This document shows positions 7,259-12,053 of a DNA stretch of 12,053 bases, piece by piece. The notes beneath the pieces are model-generated. The model was not told the origin of the DNA, made no database searches, and saw nothing but the letters and a program-made list of their open reading frames with translations. Position numbers and translations under genes: made by a program. How positions within the stretch are numbered: position 1 is the first letter of the stretch; each line of letters begins with the position of its first letter. The DNA is from an uncultured Chitinophagaceae bacterium (GTDB lineage: Bacteria; Bacteroidota; Bacteroidia; Chitinophagales; Chitinophagaceae): the NCBI GenBank assembly GCA_903841915.1, contig CAIMKO010000507.1:1-12053 (forward strand). The letters are read 5' to 3'.

Positions 7259-7564
7259 CTACTCAAACGTATATTCTTCGCCTACAAACTCTTTATACTC
7301 TTTCGTGTTTTTTGTTGCTTTAAATTCGATGATTTTAAATTCTGCCAAACCTTTAATATTTAAAGGATCTTTAGAAACAATGTCTTCTATTCTTTCTCTA
7401 CTTTTTGCTCTGGCCAAAATAATTCCGCCGGTACGTGGCTCTTGACGACCTGATGCCAGGAAATGACCTGTGCCATAATATTTGTCGATGTAACTCATGT
7501 GAGCATCTAAGTTCTTGTCAATTTCTTCAGGAGAAACTTTGTAAGTTAATTCGATGATAAACAT
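7259..7564 (-). CDS. YciI-like protein
   Basis: This 101-residue protein belongs to the YciI family of small ferredoxin-like alpha/beta proteins related to muconolactone isomerase. Visible marks are the opening strand MFIIELTYKV, H22 in the first helix (LDAHMSYIDKYYGTG), the turn HFLASGRQEPRTGGIILARA at 34-53, a helix with SRERIEDIVSKDPL (55-68) including D66, and the closing strand AEFKIIEFKATK (74-85). H22 and D66 are the likely active-site residues by analogy with the family. The biochemical role of most YciI proteins is unknown and I assign none. It lies 16 nt downstream of hemB and 119 nt upstream of hemL on the same strand, so it is probably in the heme transcript. Whether it acts on a tetrapyrrole precursor or is only a passenger cannot be told from the sequence. 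Confidence 0.88.
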   Translation of the reverse strand: MFIIELTYKVSPEEIDKNLDAHMSYIDKYYGTGHFLASGRQEPRTGGIILARAKSRERIEDIVSKDPLNIKGLAEFKIIEFKATKNTKEYKEFVGEEYTFE

Positions 7565-7580
7565 AAAAAACTATTAAGGG

Positions 7581-8555
7581 TTAAGAAATCAGTTTTACTG
7601 CATCTTTTGCAAAATAAGTAGCAATGAGATCTGCGCCGGCGCGTTTAATAGAGCCCAAACTTTCGAGAATGGCCTTGTCTTCATTCAACCAACCCATTTT
7701 TGCTGCGGCCTTGATCATTGCATATTCGCCACTTACATGATAAGCGCTTACCGGAACATCTACTGTGTTTTTTATTTCACGGATAATATCTAAATATGCC
7801 ATGGCAGGTTTTACCATTACAATATCTGCGCCTTCTGCGATATCCATCAATGTTTCTCTGATCGCTTCTTTGCGATTAGAATAGTCCATTTGATATGTTT
7901 TCTTATCACCAAATCCCGGTGCACTATCCAACGCATCTCTGAACGGGCCATAGAAACAAGATGCATATTTTGCACTGTAACTCATGATGCCGGTTTTTGT
8001 AAAACCTTCCAACTCCAGGGCTTCACGAATAGCACCGATCCGGCCATCCATCATATCACTCGGTGCAACAAAATCTGCTCCTGCCCGGGCATGACTTACA
8101 CTCATTTGTACCAATGCTTCAACGGTTTCATCATTTACTATTTCACCATCCTTGACGATGCCGTCATGGCCATAAATAGAGTAGGGGTCAAGTGCAACAT
8201 CAGTCATCACAAGCATTTCAGGCACTGCATCTTTAATAGCTTTGATGGTTCTCTGCATTAATCCATCAGGATTCCATGCTTCTTTCCCGGTATTATCTTT
8301 TGTTTCGTCTTTTGCTTTTACAAATAACAGAACTGATTTAATTCCCAAACTCCACAACAGTTTTACTTCTTTAATGGTAAGATCAATACTGTAACGAAAA
8401 TAATTTGGCATGGATGGAATTTCATAAGCCACATTTGTTCCTTCATCAATAAATAAGGGCGCAATAAGATCATTAGGTGTTAAAGATGATTCCGCAACCA
8501 AATTTCTGATAGCAGGAGTTGCTCTTAATATTCTGTTTCTTCGTTGTAAGTACAT
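7581..8555 (-). CDS. hemB: Delta-aminolevulinic acid dehydratase (porphobilinogen synthase)
   Basis: HemB joins two molecules of 5-aminolevulinate into porphobilinogen in the cytoplasm. The 324-residue length is standard. Visible marks are the N-terminal RRNRILRATPAIRNLVAES (5-23), LIAPLFIDEG at 30-39, the metal-loop DVALDPYSIYGHDG at 119-132, DFVAPSDMMDGRIGAIR at 161-177, the Schiff-base lysine K196 in MSYSAKYASCFYGPFRDA (191-208), and the second active-site lysine K249 in DIVMVKPAMAYLD (244-256). The metal loop has aspartates where zinc-type enzymes have three cysteines, so this is the cysteine-free, magnesium-responsive type. The gene starts 20 nt after hemF and is followed 16 nt later by the yciI-like gene, an operon arrangement. 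Together with HemL and HemC it gives consecutive steps of the same path. Confidence 0.98.
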   Translation of the reverse strand: MYLQRRNRILRATPAIRNLVAESSLTPNDLIAPLFIDEGTNVAYEIPSMPNYFRYSIDLTIKEVKLLWSLGIKSVLLFVKAKDETKDNTGKEAWNPDGLMQRTIKAIKDAVPEMLVMTDVALDPYSIYGHDGIVKDGEIVNDETVEALVQMSVSHARAGADFVAPSDMMDGRIGAIREALELEGFTKTGIMSYSAKYASCFYGPFRDALDSAPGFGDKKTYQMDYSNRKEAIRETLMDIAEGADIVMVKPAMAYLDIIREIKNTVDVPVSAYHVSGEYAMIKAAAKMGWLNEDKAILESLGSIKRAGADLIATYFAKDAVKLIS

Positions 8556-8575
8556 AAAGTTTAAATATTTTTAAT

Positions 8576-9487
8576 TTAGGTCCATTCTTTCGGATGAAGG
8601 CAAACTTCCTGTAAATTCGCTTCCGCTGTGCCTTCCATTGGTTGATAATTATAATCAAATCTCACTGTTGGCGGCAAACTCATTAAAATGCTTTCTGTTC
8701 TGCCGTTTGTTTTTAATCCGAATATTGTTCCCCTATCGTGGATCAAATTAAACTCAACATATCTGCCTCTTCTAATTTCCTGCCAATATTTATTTGAGTC
8801 TGTGAAATTTGCATTCTTTCGTTTTTCGACGATCGGGATATAGGCTTCCATAAAGGCATACCCACAACCTTTCGCAAAGTTCATCCAAAAATCAACATCT
8901 TTTGCGGTATCTGGTTTTTGGTGGTCATAAAAAATGCCGCCAACGCCTCTGCGTTCACGGTTTCTGTGCTCGTTCACAAAATAATCATCACATTCCAATT
9001 TGAATTTTGGATAAAATGACGCATCAAAACTGTCACAGACATTTTTATAGGTTTGATGAAAATGTTTAGCATCTTCTTCAAACAAATAATAAGGTGTTAG
9101 ATCTGTTCCCCCACCAAACCATCTGTCTACCACCTCGTCTTTTTCATTGTACAATTCAAACATGCGGTAATTGCAATGTACAGTTGGTACAAATGGGTTT
9201 TGCGGATGTAAAACCAAACTCAATCCGCATGCAAACCATTTGTCACCATGAATGTTTAATTGCCTGCGCATTTTATCTGTTACATTTCCAAAAACAACCG
9301 AAGTATTCACACCGCCTTTCTCAAACACATTCCCGTTAGCAATTACACGTGTTATACCACCACCGCCTTCTTTACGCTCCCAAACGTCTTCCGCAAATTT
9401 TGCCACGCCATCGGCCTGCTCTAATGCATCGCAGATGCTGTTTTGCAGCTTCTGAATAAAATCGATCCATTCTTCTTTAACACTCAT
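8576..9487 (-). CDS. hemF: Oxygen-dependent coproporphyrinogen III oxidase
   Basis: HemF oxidatively decarboxylates two propionate side chains of coproporphyrinogen III, using O2, to give protoporphyrinogen IX. At 303 residues it is a full-length member. Visible marks are GGGGITRVIANGNVFEKGGV (41-60), GLSLVLHPQNPFVPTVHCNY (88-107) with H94 and H104, RWFGGGTDLTPYYLF (122-136) with D129, HRNRERRGVGGIFYDH (174-189), KGCGYAFMEAYIPIVEKRK (206-224), YWQEIRRGRYVEFNLIHDRG (234-253) and LKTNGRTESILMSLPP (258-273). All these are strongly conserved in the family. The protein is unrelated to the oxygen-independent HemN, so the organism can make heme aerobically. It is preceded by 111 nt without a gene that carries short repeats, and followed by hemB after 20 nt. 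The upstream gap may contain a separate promoter, but I cannot point to one. Confidence 0.98.
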   Translation of the reverse strand: MSVKEEWIDFIQKLQNSICDALEQADGVAKFAEDVWERKEGGGGITRVIANGNVFEKGGVNTSVVFGNVTDKMRRQLNIHGDKWFACGLSLVLHPQNPFVPTVHCNYRMFELYNEKDEVVDRWFGGGTDLTPYYLFEEDAKHFHQTYKNVCDSFDASFYPKFKLECDDYFVNEHRNRERRGVGGIFYDHQKPDTAKDVDFWMNFAKGCGYAFMEAYIPIVEKRKNANFTDSNKYWQEIRRGRYVEFNLIHDRGTIFGLKTNGRTESILMSLPPTVRFDYNYQPMEGTAEANLQEVCLHPKEWT

Positions 9488-9576
9488 TTTCTAAACGAAT
9501 ATTTTCATTTTGTTACCTGAAATCTCATTTCAATTGTGCATTGTTATGTTGCAGCCCCTCATTTTTTATTCGTTCT

Positions 9577-9604
9577 TCAACTTATAACTTAATACTTATT
9601 ACTT
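9577..9604. repeat. Imperfect heptamer tandem repeat overlapping the hemE stop codon
   Basis: Read on the minus strand, four 7-nt units follow each other: AAGTAAT, AAGTATT, AAGTTAT and AAGTTGA. The first unit overlaps the end of hemE, whose TAA is at 9599-9601, and the rest fills the start of the 111-nt gap before hemF. The remainder of the gap (9488-9576) is AT-rich, has a small TGAAAT/ATTTCA palindrome (9518-9532) and no frame of note. Period and spacing are directly seen. Whether the array is functional or a slippage product is not known. Confidence 0.65.
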
Positions 9605-10633
9605 AGAACTCTCTTCTTTCACCGTATCCACAAATGCTCTAGCATGATCCACGGGAACATTAGGTAAAATACCATGACCTAAATTGGCAACGTATCTGTC
9701 TCTTCCAAATGCATTGATCATTGATTTCACTTCTTTTTTAATTACAGGGATCGGTGACAATAATTTGGCAGGATCGAAATTTCCCTGCAGCGTTACATGA
9801 TCACCGGCAAATTGCCTGGCCATTTTTGGAGAGATGCACCAATCAATTCCCAAACCTGCTGCACCCGTTGCTGCCATTGCATCCAAGCTATGCCATGCCC
9901 CTTTTGCGAAAATGATGACAGGGGCCTCGTCTTTTAATGCAGTGACAATTTGTCTGATATATTTTAGTGAAATATTTTCAAAATCATCCGGACTTAATAA
10001 ACCGCCCCAACTGTCAAATATCTGAATGGTATCAGCACCTGCCGCGATCTGTCCTTTTAAATACGCGATGGTTGTATCAGTGATCATTTGCAATAACTGA
10101 TGCGCTAATTCGGGTTGCATATAACAAAACGCTTTGGCTTCATCAAAAGTCTTTGAACCCTTTCCCTGAACCATATAACACAGAATGGTCCATGGTGCAC
10201 CTGCAAAACCAATTAAAGGGACACGCCCGTTTAATTCTTGTTTGATTAATTTGATAGCTTCAAATACATACCCCAGCGTTTCATTAACATTTGGAACACG
10301 AACACGGATAAGGTCTTTGGCTGTTTTGATAGGATCGGGTAAAATAGGCCCCTGGCTTTCGATCAATTGCACTTCCAGGCCCATTGCCTGCGGAACAACG
10401 AGGATGTCAGAAAACAAAATAGCGGCATCTACGCCAACAATATCAACGGGTTGAATAGTAATGGCTGCAGCTAATTCTGGCGTTTGGCACCTTTCAAAAA
10501 AGCTGTATTTTTTTCTCAATACGATGTATTCAGGTAAATATCTCCCTGCCTGCCGCATCATCCATACCGGAGTTCGTTCTGTTTTTTCGCCACGCAATGT
10601 TCTCAGCAACAAATCATTTTTTAAAATACTCAT
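9599..10633 (-). CDS. hemE: Uroporphyrinogen decarboxylase
   Basis: HemE removes the four acetate carboxyl groups of uroporphyrinogen III to give coproporphyrinogen III, without a cofactor. The length, 344 residues, is normal. Visible marks are RTPVWMMRQAGRYLPEY at 20-36 with R27 and R31, the substrate-centre aspartate D76 in ILFSDILVVPQAMG (72-85), GFAGAPWTILCYMVQGKGSK at 142-161 with Y153, IQIFDSWGGLLS at 203-214, LQGNFDPAKL at 282-291 and the terminal GHGILPNVP motif at 319-327 with H320. This set identifies HemE without doubt. It starts 2 nt after the hemD stop, so the two are surely cotranscribed and perhaps translationally coupled. Its last codons (ESSK and stop) lie next to and partly inside a heptamer repeat, so the exact C-terminus may vary between strains. 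Confidence 0.98.
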   Translation of the reverse strand: MSILKNDLLLRTLRGEKTERTPVWMMRQAGRYLPEYIVLRKKYSFFERCQTPELAAAITIQPVDIVGVDAAILFSDILVVPQAMGLEVQLIESQGPILPDPIKTAKDLIRVRVPNVNETLGYVFEAIKLIKQELNGRVPLIGFAGAPWTILCYMVQGKGSKTFDEAKAFCYMQPELAHQLLQMITDTTIAYLKGQIAAGADTIQIFDSWGGLLSPDDFENISLKYIRQIVTALKDEAPVIIFAKGAWHSLDAMAATGAAGLGIDWCISPKMARQFAGDHVTLQGNFDPAKLLSPIPVIKKEVKSMINAFGRDRYVANLGHGILPNVPVDHARAFVDTVKEESSK

Positions 10634-10635
10634 GT

Positions 10636-11352
10636 TTATTTTTTATTGGAATCAAAATAATCCATTACCCGGTCGATCATTTGCTCTTTTCCAGGCCATT
10701 CGCTTGTAATGATCATATTACTGCAATAAGATTGAATGGTTGCAGTAGTTGTTTTGCCGATCGAAAAGATAACAGTATTAGTAGGTAAAGTGTTCACAGA
10801 AAAGAAACTATGTACAGCACTCGGGCTAAAAAAAACAACTGCATCGTAATTCTTTACTATTGATTTGGGTGTTTGAACGGTTTTATAAACTACCAGTTCA
10901 TTCACTGTAATTCCTTTCTGTGCTAATGTTTCAGGCAGTTCATTTAATCTTTGATCGCCGCAAAAGAAAACCACTTCATCAGTGGCGGACGAAATATTTG
11001 AAATGATCTTTTCAGCTAAAACTGTTGCATTCTTGGCAGTAGCTGCAACGGAGGCCTCACCAAAAAACTGATATACTTTCTCTTTGGTGATACCACCCAT
11101 TGAAAATATTTTCCAGTTGGGTTTTGCATTGAGATGTTTTGTAACCGCATCCACTGCATTCATACTCGTGAAAATGACAGTGATCTTTTTAGACTGAAAT
11201 GATTCTATTTGATGAATAATTTCTTTGGAATGAATATTCTCTGTTCTTATGAAAGAACCCAGATCAATTTTTATTGACTTTAGCGCCGCTTTATGAATAA
11301 TGAGTTCATCCAGTGGTCGTGTACATAATATGTGAAACTTATATGCCGGCAT
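10636..11352 (-). CDS. hemD: Uroporphyrinogen-III synthase
   Basis: HemD closes the linear hydroxymethylbilane made by HemC, inverting ring D, to yield uroporphyrinogen III. The family is poorly conserved in sequence, so this call rests on fold marks and on position. The 238-residue protein shows the two-lobe pattern: TRP near the start (11-13), FTSMNAVDAV at 61-70, a linker region, VVFFCGDQRLNELPETL at 127-143, VVYKT at 154-158, VVFFSPSAVHSF at 172-183 and SIGKTTTATI at 197-206. These are the usual recognition points. The gene overlaps the 3' end of hemC by 14 nt and is followed by hemE after 2 nt, which is the expected order C-D-E of consecutive pathway steps. The overlap suggests translational coupling of the two enzymes that handle the unstable bilane. 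Confidence 0.93.
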   Translation of the reverse strand: MPAYKFHILCTRPLDELIIHKAALKSIKIDLGSFIRTENIHSKEIIHQIESFQSKKITVIFTSMNAVDAVTKHLNAKPNWKIFSMGGITKEKVYQFFGEASVAATAKNATVLAEKIISNISSATDEVVFFCGDQRLNELPETLAQKGITVNELVVYKTVQTPKSIVKNYDAVVFFSPSAVHSFFSVNTLPTNTVIFSIGKTTTATIQSYCSNMIITSEWPGKEQMIDRVMDYFDSNKK

Positions 11353-12053
11353 TGCGAATTTTTTCGGCGATCTCTTTTCCTCCCGAGTTTAATAATGCTT
11401 TGGCTGCATCAATTCCTAAATGAGTTGCCAGAACGACCTCTGTGATTTTTTCTATTTCAACTTTTTCTTTTCCGTCAACAGAAAATATATTCCCTCTGAA
11501 ATGTAGATGATCATTATTTATTTCTGCCAAAGCACTGATGGGCGTACTGCAACCGCCCAGCAAAGTTCTTAAAAAATCCCTTTCGATCTTAGTACATAAT
11601 GCAGTTGCCGCATCGTTCAATAATGCGCAGATTTCTTTGGCTGCTTCGTCATTCTCCCTGCAAACGATCATAATCGCACCTTGTGCAGGAGCAGGTAACA
11701 TCCAGTCTAATTCAATAGAATTTTCAGGACGTAAATTAATTCTCTCTACACCGGCTGCAGCAAAGATAGCACCGTTCCAAGTACTCTCATTTACTTTGCG
11801 TAAACGTGTATTTACATTGCCACGTAAATTTTCTATTTGATGATTAGGATATCGATTCAGCCATTGCGCTTTTCTTCTGATACTGCTTGTTGCAATAATT
11901 GCATTTGATTGTGTGTCCTCTAAAAAGGAGATTTCATTTCTAAAAACTAAAATGTCCTTATACGAAGCCCTTGGTAAAACTGCAGCCTGTACAATACCTT
12001 TTGCTAATTGTGTGGGAACATCTTTCATTGAGTGAACAGCAATATCAAATTTA
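11339..12053 (-). CDS. hemC: Hydroxymethylbilane synthase (porphobilinogen deaminase), N-terminus beyond the right edge
   Basis: HemC joins four porphobilinogen molecules into hydroxymethylbilane. The frame is open to the right edge: eight residues before the first visible ATG (12028) read KFDIAVHS and continue into MKDVPTQL, the conserved DIAVHSxKDVP motif. That ATG is therefore internal, and about 75 N-terminal residues are missing by comparison with full-length HemC. Further marks, counted from the methionine at 12028, are TSSIRRKAQW at 47-56, ENLRGNVNTRLRKV at 66-79, LPAPAQGAIMIVCREN at 111-126 and the dipyrromethane-cofactor cysteine C160 in LLGGCSTPISALA. The gene ends inside hemD (14-nt overlap) and is the most upstream visible member of the heme cluster. 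In related bacteria hemA often stands just upstream; whether it does here is outside the window. Confidence 0.97.
   Translation of the reverse strand, partial: KFDIAVHSMKDVPTQLAKGIVQAAVLPRASYKDILVFRNEISFLEDTQSNAIIATSSIRRKAQWLNRYPNHQIENLRGNVNTRLRKVNESTWNGAIFAAAGVERINLRPENSIELDWMLPAPAQGAIMIVCRENDEAAKEICALLNDAATALCTKIERDFLRTLLGGCSTPISALAEINNDHLHFRGNIFSVDGKEKVEIEKITEVVLATHLGIDAAKALLNSGGKEIAEKIRNAGI

Noticed and set aside
7163..7445. Plus-strand frames of 66 and 72 codons between hemL and the yciI-like gene
   Set aside because: They lie mostly antisense to the yciI-like gene and have no recognisable protein features.
7890..8261. 123-codon plus-strand frame opposite hemB
   Set aside because: It is antisense to conserved hemB coding sequence, rich in Cys and His from complementary codons, and resembles no known family.
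11538..11840. 100-codon plus-strand frame opposite hemC
   Set aside because: It is antisense to strongly conserved HemC motifs; a shadow frame.
12026..12028. ATG at 12028 as the start of hemC
   Set aside because: The frame continues upstream with KFDIAVHS, which completes the conserved HemC motif, so this methionine is internal and the gene is cut by the window edge.
1..12053. CRISPR arrays, tRNA genes, insertion sequences, toxin-antitoxin or defence genes
   Set aside because: No regularly spaced repeats, cloverleaf-like segments, transposase motifs or defence-family motifs were seen on either strand.

Overview
The window looks like a piece of a Bacteroidota chromosome, probably from the order Chitinophagales or family Chitinophagaceae. 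This is inferred from the AT-rich sequence, the near absence of strong Shine-Dalgarno sites, the style of the proteins and the short AT-rich intergenic repeats. No rRNA or other taxonomic marker is present. It holds no tRNA, rRNA, CRISPR array, transposase or phage gene that I can recognise.

Left part (1-5797) is a surface-polysaccharide locus in two divergent arms. On the minus strand a 376-residue ATP-grasp ligase is followed after 23 nt by an integral-membrane acyltransferase (acyltransferase-3 family) that runs off the left edge. On the plus strand a Wzx-like flippase is followed by two family-2 glycosyltransferases, tightly packed (7-nt gap, then a 4-nt ATGA overlap). Together these could assemble, decorate and export a lipid-linked glycan: the glycosyltransferases add sugars, the flippase moves the product across the inner membrane, the acyltransferase adds acyl groups, and the ATP-grasp enzyme may form an amide or ester bond on a precursor. 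The glycan itself cannot be deduced.

The two halves meet at a convergent junction (about 5798-5850) with a perfect 19-bp inverted repeat. One arm of it is the 3' end of hemL, and the hemL stop codon lies in the loop.

Right part (5850-12053) is a minus-strand tetrapyrrole cluster, transcribed hemC (cut by the right edge) - hemD - hemE - hemF - hemB - yciI-like - hemL. These encode most steps from glutamate-1-semialdehyde to protoporphyrinogen precursors: HemL makes 5-aminolevulinate, HemB porphobilinogen, HemC hydroxymethylbilane, HemD uroporphyrinogen III, HemE coproporphyrinogen III and the oxygen-dependent HemF protoporphyrinogen IX. Glutamyl-tRNA reductase (hemA) and the last two steps (protoporphyrinogen oxidase, ferrochelatase) are not in view. 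Most junctions are tight (14-nt overlap, then 2, 20 and 16 nt). The two exceptions, 111 nt before hemF and 119 nt before hemL, each carry repeat structure.

I found no convincing new biological system. The items most worth checking are the hemL 3' inverted repeat, the repeat elements in the two long gaps, the yciI-like gene inside the heme cluster, and the ATP-grasp/acyltransferase arm of the glycan locus.
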